NCBI RefSeq assembly: GCF_052857255.1
Contig: NC_135504.1
Span: 139,092,121-139,156,120, forward strand
Origin: Amblyomma americanum
Taxonomy: Eukaryota > Arthropoda > Arachnida > Ixodida > Ixodidae
Reading direction: 5' to 3'
DNA: 64,000 bases
Shown here: positions 46,477 through 57,220 of the stretch, piece after piece
Layout of the letters: every line of letters begins with the position of its first letter
Position numbering within the stretch: position 1 is the stretch's first letter
Program-made: the position numbers and the translations under genes
Notes under the pieces: generated by a model
Databases searched by the model: none
The model's input: only the letters and a program-made list of their open reading frames with translations
Told to the model about the DNA's origin: nothing

Positions 46477-47509
46477 TGTGACGTTCCTTGTGTGTGCTAC
46501 GAAGTTCCGCGTTCGACGGCGCGGCGTAGACGGAGCCCCCAGTGGCGGCGAAAGCACAACCGAACACCCTTTCATGTTTATACTGTATATGGCTGCAAGC
46601 AACTTGAGTGAGATTGCTTTTGGGCCTGCCGCCGTGGACCGCACGGAGACGACCCAGATGACAGCGGCATCATCAATTACCGAGCCATACTCGTTGAGAG
46701 TGACGACCAGAACGAAGGGGTTTAAGCCCAACCGGACCCCCTTTCCATAGTGTCGGCACGAGTCGAACGCCGCCGCCGCCGCCGCTGGGAGACGGGCGTT
46801 ATCTTCCCCAATTGCCGTGGCCGTTCCAGGGCGGCCTCGTTTCGGCGGGCCTGGCCCCGTGGCAAGACGGCGGGCCTCATCAATCAACCCTCCCGAGCAC
46901 ATCCCAGGACAAGGGACCACTTTCCCGGCCTTTTAGTGACCTTGCGTTCCGGCCTTGAGGGGCGAGTTTCATTTGATGGAGAACGGAGGCCGGTGACCCG
47001 CGGGAACCGACAGCGGGCCAGAGCGCGCCTTACCACAGCGGACGCTATGCGCTACCTCGAAGACAACCTTCTTTCCCTCGGACTCAACACGTGAGGGGGG
47101 GCGAGACCATAAGTGCGGTGGGGTGTTTGTGCGCCCAAGTGAAAGCCCTAGGCCCCCCCCTACTCCGGCGTGGGCGTCCTCACCATAGGGAATGTGGGGA
47201 TAAGAGGATATAAAAACGACAAGGGGTACCGAAGAAGGACGCTCAGGACGACATCGTTCACCAAGGGGGCCTTCAGCGCCGAAGCCCGACGGCGTGCAGC
47301 TTCTGCCAGCAAGTGCTTGAGCTCAACTCCGGAGCCCCTCCATCGTCCCCATGAAGTCGTCGGCACGTAAGCTCGGACGCCCCAGCCTCTGATGTATAAT
47401 CTTAATCATGTGTAATTATTGAATATATCTGTTTGTTTAAACTGAGCCATACGGTGTCTCTTTACCTCTCCGTCCCGTGTGGACCTGCGCATTATGGGCG
47501 GTCATCACA
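46477..47509 (+). repeat. 5' LTR of gypsy element A
   Basis: Begins TGTGACGTTCC and ends GGTCATCACA. A TATA box (TATAAAAA) lies at 47209-47216, with a likely transcription start about 30 bp later. Open frames inside are not conserved genes. Confidence 0.9.
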
Positions 47510-47510
47510 C

Positions 47511-47525
47511 TGGTGTCAGAAGTGG
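47511..47525 (+). promoter_or_regulatory. Primer-binding region of element A
   Basis: TGGTGTCAGAAGTGG directly follows the 5' LTR by one base and has the TGG start expected for a tRNA primer site. It looks like the Leu-tRNA type, but the tRNA was not confirmed. Element B duplicated its last five bases on insertion. Confidence 0.6.
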
Positions 47526-48413
47526 TGTGGAGTTCGCTGACCTTTCCGCGAACTCGTTGATCTTGTGTTCTCAAGGAAGGCCGCTCCAGTGGGGTCGGAA
47601 GTCCCCAACAAAGGGGCCCGTCCCGTCCCTGCCTCCCCTTCGTGCGGCGGACGGCCTCGTTTATGCCGCGCCGTCACGGGGATGACCCTCCGGGAAAAAC
47701 GCTAACCATGTACAGCTGTCGACATGTGGTTGTTAAGGGGTTGACGAGGTTTCGGGGGCGCACGAGATACGGCTGAGTATTAGCCGAGTGACCGGAAACC
47801 CACTATTCCCGTAACGACTGTGTTCGTCTCGCGCGGTGTATACTGTAAACACTTTAGGGATCGTTTTTTCGCGTGTGCGAAAGAGATAGGAAAGTGGTAA
47901 CGGCTGGGCCGTGGGTGCCGTGAGAGAGGGTGGTCGCGTTTGTGCTGTTTGTGTATTTGATTGCAACCTCTCTTTTCCCAAATGTTTAATCAGCAGTCTT
48001 TCCCCAATCTGTGATTAGTTGGCGGAAACCTTATTTTCCTTTCCCTGACCACTGATTGGTGAGGGGTGTCGTTTGTTATCGTATTGGTTGCTGTCCCCGC
48101 TAAGGGCGGAGACAGAGGGTTTAAAACCAAGCGCTCTGGGTTGAGCGGGGGCTGAATTCGTCTGATCCACGATTTAGTCATGTAAATAGTTTTCTCCTTG
48201 CTTTGTTTCTTCTCGTTTTTTTACCTATGTTGTAAATAAATAGTTAACCTTCTCCTTTCGTTGAGTAATGTGATTGTTTGCGAGTAGAACCACCGGGTCA
48301 TCAAGAAACCCCGATTTCATCAAGTAGTTTCCTCTCATCGCCACCGGAAGGGGAAACTCAACTGGCGCAGTCGACACGATCGCAACTGGCGCAGTCGACA
48401 CAGGATCTCAACT
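47526..48413 (+). repeat. 5' LTR of element B
   Basis: Starts TGTGGAGTTCGC. The last 55 bp contain the string ACTGGCGCAGTCGAC twice, and a third copy follows as the primer-binding site (GGCGCAGTCGACAGG from 48414; similar to the site used by Drosophila 17.6/297-type elements). AATAAA is at about 48235. The same end appears in the 3' LTR. Confidence 0.8.
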
Positions 48414-48639
48414 GGCGCAGTCGACAGGATCGCAAATTCTTTCTACTCAAGGCATTGGACGGAAGGTGAGAAGAACAAGTCGGTGGACAAGCTGTTTGTC
48501 CTAAAGGATAAAACGTGAAGCTGCGTCGAAAGACTGACGTCGAAAGCTTCAGGATCACGGGTCGAGTTCGAGAGGACGTCGGAGGCTCAAGTCAGCTAGG
48601 AGCTGAAGGAGCCGGGCAACAACAAGCCATCGAGGGTTC

Positions 48640-48775
48640 GAGTCAGCGAGCTGCTGAAAAGAACCAGGCGTCCACCTCGAACTGGTTTGAGTCAGCGAGC
48701 TGCTGAAAAGTAACCAGGCGACCAAGTCAAGCCAGTCACACGAGGCAGAAGTCAGCGAGCTGCTGAGAGATCCAA
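48640..48775 (+). repeat. Short repeats in the leader of element B
   Basis: GTCAGCGAGCTGCTGA occurs three times in the leader between the primer-binding site and the gag-like start. Possibly a packaging or structural region; that is inference. Confidence 0.5.
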
Positions 48776-48937
48776 AGCTCAAGTCGTCCGCATCGAGGAG
48801 CCTGTCGTCATCACGGAGGACGACGAGATCACCGGGGCAGAGAGCAACCAGTAAGGTAGGAGACCTTTCTGCTTTCTCCGAATTCACCATGTCGGTGTAG
48901 TGTTTATGCGCTAGAAACGATAGCGCGGAAAACAGAG

Positions 48938-50335
48938 ATGGCTGCCGTACGGTATGATCAGGAGGGCAGGATGCGATGCATTGAGCAGGAGGAGGCTGAA
49001 CAGCTAAGTGAAATTAAAAATTTGAAACTGCAAATTGAACTGGAAAAGAGAAAACTCGCACAGATGCAGTTAAAATTAAGACAGGGGGCGAAAGTCGATA
49101 GCGAGGTCTTATTCGCATCAGTTCAATGTTTTGTCTGTATGAAATTTGGGCATTCGATGATTGAGTGTCCAAAAGAGCAAGAACAAGATGTTCCCGCGGT
49201 GCGGGGAGATGTGTGCGAGCTAGTAACTCAGGTAGAGATACTGGCGCCGGCATGCGGCGACTTGCACACCGACGATCAGAGTTCTGAAGCCTGTGTGGAT
49301 TCAGGGGCCGAAATAACAAAATAGGAACGTGATATAACGTTGTGTGCTAAGCCAAAAGAGTGTACTGCAGGCATAGGGGCGTTAGTCACAACTGTGAAGC
49401 ATTTGCTGTCAGAGCAACCGAATATAGAGCAAACCCAGGAGGCACTTGAGTGTGTTGCTCACGATCAAGGGTTCAGCATCGTGACCCAGTCTATGTGCGC
49501 TAACTCTGACGCAGCAGTAAGGGTCGAGGACGAGAAGGCGGATCTGAGTGCGAGAACGTGCTTTGCAGTCGATGGCAATCTAGCTGCCAAAGAGGAGTTG
49601 TCTTACCAGCCGGTGCTGACACTGTGCGCACTCACAGTGACAGCAGATCTAGCTAGAGGTGTAGGGCAGCTGGTAACACCGGAAATACACGCACTAACAG
49701 AGCATTCTGAAAGGGACCAGCCAGATGAAGAACATCAGAGCTCAGATCGCGATGAGCATTTCAGAAGCTCGCACGAATCTGTTCGAGACAGACTCGAGGC
49801 TTCAGTGGAGCTTCAGGCAGGTCCCGAAGCTGCAAATGTTTCTGCATCAGATTGGGAGCTAACAGGGACAGCTGCAAAGAATTTCGCAGCGGATAGGACA
49901 CTGGTGGATGTAGGCAACGCCTCCATTCCTGTAGGTTTCCACGTGGAGCCACCTGCCCCATCATCAGAAGTGTGCAAGCTCGGCGGCGAAGGTGGTCGTA
50001 AAACGATAATGTGTGAGGGCAGGCTCTTCTCTGAGGAGAACACCGGCCGCCAACGCTGTAAACAGCTAGCACTGCCTGAAACACGATGTCAAACTGCAGG
50101 CCAAGTTGACGATGACAGGCCTAACCCGACGGTAAAACTAAAAGTAAGGGTGTATGCAGACGCGATGGCAGCAGCAATCTTCTTAGCCCGCGGGGAGCCG
50201 GTGAGCTCTAATGATCCGATAGCGGCGGCAGCCTTTGCAACCGGCGCTGTGCCGGACAATTTGAAATATTGGTCCACTCTTGTTGACAAAGCTAAAAAGA
50301 AACGTGAACTTCTTTTTCAAGATGTAGGCGGCTAG
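48938..50335 (+). pseudogene. Gag-like protein of element B, interrupted by one TAG
   Basis: The ATG at 48938 opens a frame of 465 codons with a single in-frame TAG at 49322-49324. The first 128 residues have a coiled-coil-like Glu/Lys/Leu stretch (residues 15-50), a zinc knuckle CFVCMKFGHSMIEC (CX2CX4HX4C) and then CVDSGAEIT, which resembles the DSG active site of retroviral-type proteases. The TAG follows directly. The remaining 331 codons are acidic, Ala/Glu/Ser-rich and not recognisable, ending near LKYWSTLVDKAKKKRELLF. The stop could be a mutation or a read-through site; with no pol in the element a mutation is more likely. Confidence 0.6.
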
Positions 50336-50597
50336 AAGTAATTTCTGCCAATTTGGTGCACCGATCTGACATGGTGGATTATTGAATGTGCAGATTGGTG
50401 TCCTAATCTTATGTGTGCGGATTGAATTAACCGCAATGTGCGCGCGTGTGTACGTGTGTACGTGTTTGTGGACTGATGGAACAGCCGAGCATACATGGGC
50501 GCGTGTGTGTAATTTAATTTTGTGTTCCGGCAAATTGTGACTGAACTTTTATGTCACACTGACAGCAAGTGTCCGCGTGACATTCTTGGTTGGGAGG

Positions 50598-51750
50598 TGT
50601 GGAGTTCGCTGACCTTTCCGCGAACTCGTTGATCTTGTGTTCTCAAGGAAGGCCGCTCCAGTGGGGTCGGAAGTCCCCAACAAAGGGGCCCGTCCCGTCC
50701 CTGCCTCTCCTTCGTGCGGCGGACGGCCTCGTTTACGCCGCGCCGTCACGGGGATGACCCTCCGGGAAAAACGCTAACCATGTACAGCTGTCGACATGTG
50801 GTTGTTAAGGGGTTGACGAGGTTTCGGGGGCGCACGAGATACGGCTGAGTATTAGCCGAGTGACCGGAAACCCACTATTCCCGTAACGACTGTGTTCGTC
50901 TCGCGCGGTGTATTCTGTAAACACTTTAGGGATCGTTTTGTCGCGTGTGCGAAAGAGATAGGAAAGTGGTAACGGCTGGGCCGTGGGTGCCGTGAGAGAG
51001 GGTGGTCGCGTTTGTGCTGTTTGTGTATTTGATTGCAACCTCTTCTTTCCCAAATGTTTAATCAGCAGTCTTTCCCCAATCTGTGATTAGTTGGCGGAAA
51101 CCTTATTTTCCTTTCCCTGACCACTGATTGGTGAGGGGTGTCGTTTGTTATCTTATTGGTTGCTGTCCCCGCTAAGGGCGGAGACAGAGGGTTTAAAACC
51201 AAGCGCTCTGGGTTGAGCGGGGGCTGAATTCGTCTGATCCACGATTTAGTCATGTAAATAGTTTTTTCCTTGCTTTGTTTCTTCTCGTTTTTTTACCTAT
51301 GTTGTAAATAAATAGTTAACCTCCTTTCCTTGAACCGCAGCGGTGGCCAAGTGGTTGAGCATCCGCCTCGTGTGCGGGAGGTGCGGGGTTCGATCCCCAG
51401 TGCCGCCGGGTACCCACCGGTGATACAATGGGTACAAGCTTTCCCCTGGTCTGGTGCTCGGCTTATTTAGGGTGAAATGCTTGGGAAATGGGTCTTTGAT
51501 CCCACCTTGAGAAAAACAAAATACCTTGTGTCATGGCGCTCTTTGGCCATAGATGCCCTTGCGCCATAAAATTCATAATCATCATCACCTTTCCTTGAGT
51601 AATGTGAATGTTTGCGAGTAGAACCACCGGGTCATCAAGAAACCCCGATTTCATCATCAAGTAGTTTCCTCTCGTCGCCACCGGAAGGGGAAACTCAACT
51701 GGCGCAGTCGACACGATCGCAACTGGCGCAGTCGACACAGGATCTCAACT
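50598..51750 (+). repeat. 3' LTR of element B, containing a SINE
   Basis: Nearly identical to 47526-48413 except for the SINE at 51334-51587 and its duplicated target. The preceding TTGGTTGGGAGG is the likely polypurine tract. Confidence 0.85.
51334..51587 (+). mobile_element. tRNA-derived SINE, family 1, in the LTR of element B
   Basis: A box TGGCCAAGTGGTTGAGC, B box GGTTCGATCCC, body as in 25037-25277, tail ATAATCATCATCA. A perfect 11-bp target duplication CCTTTCCTTGA is at 51323-51333 and 51588-51598. The 5' LTR at 48256-48270 shows the empty site. Confidence 0.9.
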
Positions 51751-51897
51751 AGTGGGGTCTCAAAAGCAAATGTCCTCTGAATGCTGCGACATTCATGACT
51801 TCAAAATTGTAATCAAAAGGGAATCACGGGACTGATTGTGGGACTCTTACCCCCATTTGAGAGGCTTGAGGCACCGGAGGGCTTGAGTGAAAAAAAA

Positions 51898-52839
51898 ATG
51901 TCTGTATCTGAGGGAGCTCCCACTCCACAGCCGTCGCTCGGAGCAAGCATGCTGGCATTAGGAAGCGTCATTCCGACGTTTACAGGAGATAAGACAGGGG
52001 TTCCAATCTGCGATTTCTTTTCCATGCTAGAAGAGGTTGGGAAAATGGGGGGATGGTCCGATGCTCAAATGCTGGGAATGGCGAGGTGTAAGATGGCAGG
52101 AGCTGCTCATGATTTTGCATGGCGAGACGAAAAAGTAAAATCCACAAAATCATTTGCGGAATTTAAGAAGCTCGCGTTTGAGCATTTCGACACTGAACCA
52201 CGTCACGTGCGGGTACAGAGGTTCCGTGACGCCGGACAGATGGTAGGGGAGGACGTGCGAACGTTTGCGTCGCGGCTTCAGCGCTTAGCGCGCGATACGT
52301 TAAGCAGGGAGGAGGAAGGAGACCAGCTAAAGAAGAAACACGCGGAGGATCTACTTAAAGAGGAAATGACCGCTTTGTTCGTGGCTGGTCTGCAAGACCC
52401 CGTGCGCCGGTTCGTGCTCTCGCGCAAGCCGAGCAATTTCGACCAAGCCGTGGAGGCCGCATTGGATGAGGAACGAAATGAGGCGTTAATGACAGCCGCA
52501 GCGAGAGTACGCGTCATAGAGAGAGCGGTGCTCAACCCTGAGGTTGCTCTCTTGACAGAGCGGTTAGATCGCTTAGAACAGCTGCTATCTCAGCAGGTGG
52601 AACGCCAGGTTGAAGCGCGCGCTCAACAGCGCCCATTCGCTGGAAACCGGAGACCGCCACAAAGCTACAGGCGCGGTATGCGAGATTTTGAAGAAATCGT
52701 ATGCTTAGCTTGCCAGAGTCGCGGACACATCGCCAGGTTCTGCCAAAACGTGCGCTGTGGGGAGCCACAAAGAGAAGCAGGCGAGACACGCCCTAAGCAA
52801 GCCTACAGCGGGCCTCCAGATACCGAGACAAAAAACTAG
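51898..52839 (+). CDS. Gag of gypsy element A
   Basis: I start at the first ATG (51898), which gives 313 residues. Earlier in-frame codons have no ATG. The central part fits the retrotransposon Gag domain (MLEEVGKMGGWSDAQMLGMARCKM, FAEFKKLAFEHFD, MTALFVAGLQDPVRRFVL). A coiled coil (about residues 220-245) follows, and the C-terminus has a zinc knuckle CLACQSRGHIARFC. Gag packages the RNA into cytoplasmic particles. The frame ends in TAG at 52837-52839, immediately after the slippery heptamer used to enter pol. Confidence 0.9.
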   Translation: MSVSEGAPTPQPSLGASMLALGSVIPTFTGDKTGVPICDFFSMLEEVGKMGGWSDAQMLGMARCKMAGAAHDFAWRDEKVKSTKSFAEFKKLAFEHFDTEPRHVRVQRFRDAGQMVGEDVRTFASRLQRLARDTLSREEEGDQLKKKHAEDLLKEEMTALFVAGLQDPVRRFVLSRKPSNFDQAVEAALDEERNEALMTAAARVRVIERAVLNPEVALLTERLDRLEQLLSQQVERQVEARAQQRPFAGNRRPPQSYRRGMRDFEEIVCLACQSRGHIARFCQNVRCGEPQREAGETRPKQAYSGPPDTETKN

Positions 52840-52872
52840 ATAGTCCTCCCCAGCCTGAGGAGCGTGGGGAGG
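52830..52872 (+). promoter_or_regulatory. -1 ribosomal frameshift signal between gag and pol
   Basis: The heptamer A AAA AAC (52830-52836) lies in the correct register of the gag frame and directly precedes the gag stop TAG. After a spacer of 8 nt (52837-52844) there is a perfect 8-bp stem: CCTCCCCA (52845-52852) with TGGGGAGG (52865-52872) and a 12-nt loop. Slipping by -1 enters the pol frame, which is open across the junction. Heptamer type, spacing and stem all match known -1 frameshift signals. Confidence 0.85.
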
Positions 52873-55800
52873 GAGCAGTGGATGATGAGGTGGTGGTAGT
52901 TTGTGTGGCCGACGAGGCATGCCCTGTTGTGCGTTGCAAGTTAAATGGTTGTTGCATGGAATTGTTGATAGATACGGGGTCAAAGGTGACATTGCTTAAG
53001 GAGAGCAGTTTTAACACGCTTCGAAGGAAGGGGGACCGCGAGGTGTTGGAAGCGTCTCGTGGTATGGCAACCAAATTTGTAGGCATAACGGGGGATCCTC
53101 TTGGCATAAGTGGACTCTACCGGTTACACTACTCTCTCGGCGGAATTGCATTGGAGCACCCCTGCTACGTATGCCCGGACACGGTGTCTCTGCCAAACGG
53201 AGTGTCAGGTATATTAGGGCAGGATTTTTTGAGAAAAGGGAAGGTAGTAGTCTCATTCTCTGAGGAAGAGGTTAATGCGGGCGGCTCAAAAGTTCCGTTT
53301 TTGAACAGGAGAGGGGCTGAGATTCGCATTACCGATATTGACACCCGTCAAACAGTGGGATCATTGGAGAAGGTATATTCGCGGGTTGCCGTCAGGCTGG
53401 TCGATGAGGCGGTCGTCCTTCCTTGGTCGGAGCACATTTTGTACGCGTTTGTGCCTTCAGATGTAGAGAGCGGCGCCGTGGGAGTGCTTGAGCCGGTCGA
53501 CTCTCTCAGCAATGGCCTGAAGGCAGCCGCGTGCCTCGTGACAGTTAATGACGCCCACAGAGTGCCCCTACGGGTGGTTAACTGTAGCCAGCAGCCATTG
53601 AGCCTTCCCAAGAACAAAACATTGGCTTTCTTCACCTCTGCGATAGAGAAACGTGAGCCCACCGATACGGTACTCGCAACAGTAGAGCATGCTAGTCCTT
53701 CGGCTGCTCCAAAGGTGTCGTTCGATCTTTCTCACGTAAAATCCAGGGAGAGGGAGGCTCTGGCTGGTTTGCTGAACGACTACTCGGAGGTATTCGCCGC
53801 GTCCAACCTGGATTTGGGCTGCTGTGGCGTTATAAAGCACAGGATAGAAACCGGCACTTCATCGCCCGTTTACCAGCGTGCGTACAGGATTCCTTACTCC
53901 CAACGTGAGGAGATGGAGCGGCAGGTGCAAGACCTGATTGATCGCGGCATTGTCGAACACTCAAAGTCACCCTGGGGGGCACCAGCACTATTGGTGGAAA
54001 AGCCAGATGGCTCGTATCGATTGGTAGTGGACTACCGCAAACTAAATGCCGTAACTCGCATCGATCCATACCCCATCCCCAATATACAGGAGACGCTTTC
54101 TCAGCTGGGCTCTGCCAGGTACTTCACGGTAGTGGACATGGCGGCGGGATTCTGGCAGATAGCAATGGATCCGGCAGATGCCGAGAAAACGGCATTCAAC
54201 ACGCCCTCAGGGCACTATGAATGGAAAAGAATGCCGATGGGTCTGGCCAACAGCCCTGCTGTCTGGCAGAGAACCGCTGATGTTATCCTGGCAGGTCTTC
54301 TGGGGAGGCTGTGCTTCGTGTATATGGATGACATAATCATATACAGTGACAGTTTTGAGAACCATTTGCGCGATATTGAGCAGGTTTTGGTGCGACTAAG
54401 AGGAGCGGTTCTCAAGCTGAAGCCCTCTAAGTGCCAGTTCCTCAAAAACGAGGTGAAATACCTCGGGCACGTTGTTTCAGCTGACGGCGTGCGACCGGAC
54501 CCTGAGAAACTAAGGTGTGTCTCGGATTTTCCATCCCCGACTAGCGTCCGCCAGGTCCGGCAGTTTCTCGGCCTGATCGGTTGCTACCGAAGGCACATAG
54601 AGGAGTTCGCCAAGCTCGCTAAGCCGCTCACCGCCTTAACAGCCAAAAATGTCGCCTTTCGCTGGGACGAAAACGCGGAGCATGCTTTTGGGGCCCTGAA
54701 AAGGAAGCTAATGAGTGCACCGCTGTTGCGCCACCCGGATTTTAATTTGCCCTTCGTTATGGCCACAGATGCGTCAAAGTTCGCAGTTGGTGCCGTGCTA
54801 TCTCAGGTTATCGAGGGCAAAGAACATCCCGTTGCTTTTGCTAGCCGACAGCTGAGCCCCACAGAGCAAAAGTACGGAGCTACGGAAAGGGAGTGCCTCG
54901 CCGTTGTCTGGGCAGTAAAGCACTTCAGATGCTACCTTTACGGCCGCAAATTCAAGCTAGTCACAGACTGCCATCCTCTGAAATGGGTGATGAGTGTCAG
55001 GGACCCTAGCTCGCGACTCGCTAGATGGAATCTACACCTGCAGGAATACTGCTTTGAAGTTGAGCACAAGTCAGGAAAGACACATCTGAATGCTGATGCA
55101 CTCAGCCGCACAGCTGCCGTGGCAGCTATAGATGAGTTTGTCCCCGTAGTCGACCCCGCCGAATTACGCACAGAGCAGTGCAAAGATCCTGACCTGAAGC
55201 GAATAATCGAAAGCTTAGAGGGCGCACCGTCTCACCCCGAACAGCTAGGTTATTTCATTGGCAAAGACGGCACCCTGTGTCGGCGCGCGAGGCCAACCAG
55301 GAAAGGGAGACCAGAGAAAACCGCTTGGGAGAGAGTCGTCATACCTCGGTCGTGGACAGAAAGGGTTCTTCGCGCGTTTCACGATGCGCCATGCGCCGGT
55401 CATTTTGGCGTAGCGAAGACACGCAGGCGTGTGGAGCGTTTGTACTTTTGGAGTGGCATGCGACAGGATGTTAGAGACTACTGTGCGAAGTGTCATTCCT
55501 GTCTCGAAAGAAAAACACCCAAGGGACGAAGACCAGCTCCAATTCAGCCGTTCCCTGAGGTTTCGGCTCCCTTCGAGCGGACAGGTATGGACATAATGGG
55601 CCCATTGCCCACGACCACTTCCGGAAACAAGTACATTTTAGTATTTGTCGATCACCTTTCAAAATACGCGGAAGCGGTAGCACTCCCAGATCAGAAGGCA
55701 GACACGGTTGCAAGAGCATTTGTCGAACAGATCGTGCTCCGACATGGACCCCCGAGGCAACTCTTGACAGAACGGGGAACGAACTTCGTGTCGCAGCTAA

Positions 55801-55976
55801 TGAGGAGAGTTTGCGAGCTGCTTAAGATCGCTAAGAAGCAGACAACACCGTACCATCCGGCTTGCAACGGCGCGGTGGAGCGACTGAACCAAACCGTGGC
55901 CGGGTTCCTGTCGCATTTTGTTTCGCGCGACCAGCGGGACTGGGACTTGTGGCTCCCGTATGCAATGTTTGCCTAA
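52833..55976 (+). pseudogene. Pol of gypsy element A (PR, RT, RNase H, integrase), ends at a premature stop
   Basis: Entered by -1 frameshifting. Order: protease LLIDTGSKVTLL (about 52965); RT with RLVVDYRKLNAVT (about 54021), FTVVDMAAGFWQI and the catalytic FVYMDDIIIY (about 54318); RNase H with MATDASKFAVGAVL (about 54759), TEREC, LVTDCHPLKWV and NADALSR; integrase with the HHCC zinc site (HDAP..H, CAKCHSC, 55381-55503) and core Asp in MDIMGPLP. The second core Asp is replaced by Glu (LLTERGTNF, about 55768), while the final Glu (NGAVERLN) is kept. The frame stops at TAA (55974-55976) where related elements have Tyr in the motif F-A-Y-N. The reading continues in the same frame to 56729. Confidence 0.85.
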
Positions 55977-56729
55977 AATTCCGCAGCACACGAGAGCACG
56001 GGCGAATCGCCATTCTTTCTTCTTTACGGCCGAGACCCGGACCAGCCTAGTGAAGTGCCGGAGGGCCCCCGTCGTGTCCCATACGCTTCACTGGACGACT
56101 ATAAGGTTGAGCTAGAATCGCGTTTGCAAGGGGCGAGGGACATCGCAAAGGAGGCTTTAAAGAAAGCGGCGAAGCGCAGGAAGGAGGTGCACGATCGCAG
56201 TGCTAGAGACGCGCCGTTTGATGTGGGGGACAGCGTGTACATTGAAAACTGCCAAAGGCAGATTGGGCTAGCTCGTAAGTTCCATACGAAGTGGAGAGGA
56301 CCGTGCGAGGTTGTCGAGAAGCTTTCTCCGGTAAACTTCAGAGTCCGAGACGTGAACCGGCGCCTGATAAGGATACACGCAAATCGCCTCAAGTCGGCAC
56401 CGGTTCAGTATTCACAAAATGAGGAAAGGGAAAGCGCGGATTTTGATGGGGACAGAAGTGAAGCGGAGCGCGCAGATAGTTCGCAAGAAACGCCCTCTCC
56501 TGCATTTGTTCGGCAGGCGCCAGAGGTGACGGCCGGAATGCCACCGGATTTACTTCATGTATTGCTAGAAGAAGAAGAAGCGCGCGAGGTTGCCGCGCAG
56601 ATAACGCCAGGAGAGGCTCCTGCCACGAGCCCTCGCGAGTCCCAAAGCAGACAAAGGGTCACAGACTTACTTAGTATGACTCATGAAGGCCGATATCCGC
56701 TGCGAAATCGGAAAGCTAAGTCGGACTAA
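55977..56729 (+). pseudogene. Integrase C-terminal part of element A, downstream of the nonsense codon
   Basis: Same frame as pol. It has HESTGESPFFLLYGRDP, a coiled basic stretch, the GPY/F-like module (VGDSVYIENC, LARKFHTKWRGPCEVVEKLS) and an acidic tail ending RYPLRNRK. Only one base change separates it from the upstream frame. There is no chromodomain and no envelope frame after it. Confidence 0.8.
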
Positions 56730-57220
56730 TGGCGTAAACAGAGCGGAGTTGTGAACTGGTTAGAATTGTGTAATGCCGCAGCTCATAACATTGCTATGTG
56801 CTTATGTGTTAAGTTATCGGAGTTGGTAGTTAAACCTTTCTGTCATTAAGTAACACCTTCACAGGAGAGCATGCGGAGCGCATGCAGAACCTGCCCTACT
56901 TCCTTTCGTTATCTATATTTTTGTCTGTGCCGTGATCGTGCTAGAAGTGGGAGCTCCTTTGTAACTGGTAAATTTATTTCGTCCAGTTTGGACTAGAAAG
57001 GAGAGGCTTGGGTGCTGAGTTTCATGTTTATCTGTAAAAGAAGATCAGTGCTGCCCCTGGAGACGCCAGTTATGACAGCGGAGGCATATGGTGTTGTGCA
57101 GTGGTGTTGAGTGCAGCGAAAAGTGTTTTGTCGGACGCACTGTGCGAGGCGATTCAGAAAGACAAGGGGAGCTGCATGGACTCAAATGTTCGGAGAACAT
57201 TCTTCTGGAGGGTGGGCGAG
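56730..57220 (+). other. Pol-LTR spacer, no gene
   Basis: The 490 bp between pol and the 3' LTR contain no supported open frame, so element A has no env. Confidence 0.5.

Larger units (their letters stand above)
47526..51750 (+). mobile_element. Non-autonomous LTR element B inserted in element A
   Basis: The LTRs are 47526-48413 and 50598-51750, the second longer because of a SINE. The whole is flanked by a perfect 5-bp target duplication AGTGG (47521-47525, 51751-51755). The internal 2.2 kb encodes a gag-like zinc-knuckle frame and no RT, RNase H or integrase. It therefore depends on another element for movement, possibly on a relative of element A. Confidence 0.85.

Noticed and set aside
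46490..46750. Open frames inside the LTRs of element A (also 57111-57928)
   Set aside because: They fall within the LTR, have no recognisable domain and occur on both strands, as expected for GC-rich LTR sequence.
46459..46920. Minus-strand frame of about 150 codons in the LTR
   Set aside because: It is antisense to the LTR in both copies and without motif support.
51838..51897. Longer N-terminus of Gag of element A
   Set aside because: The extension has no ATG; the first ATG is at 51898.
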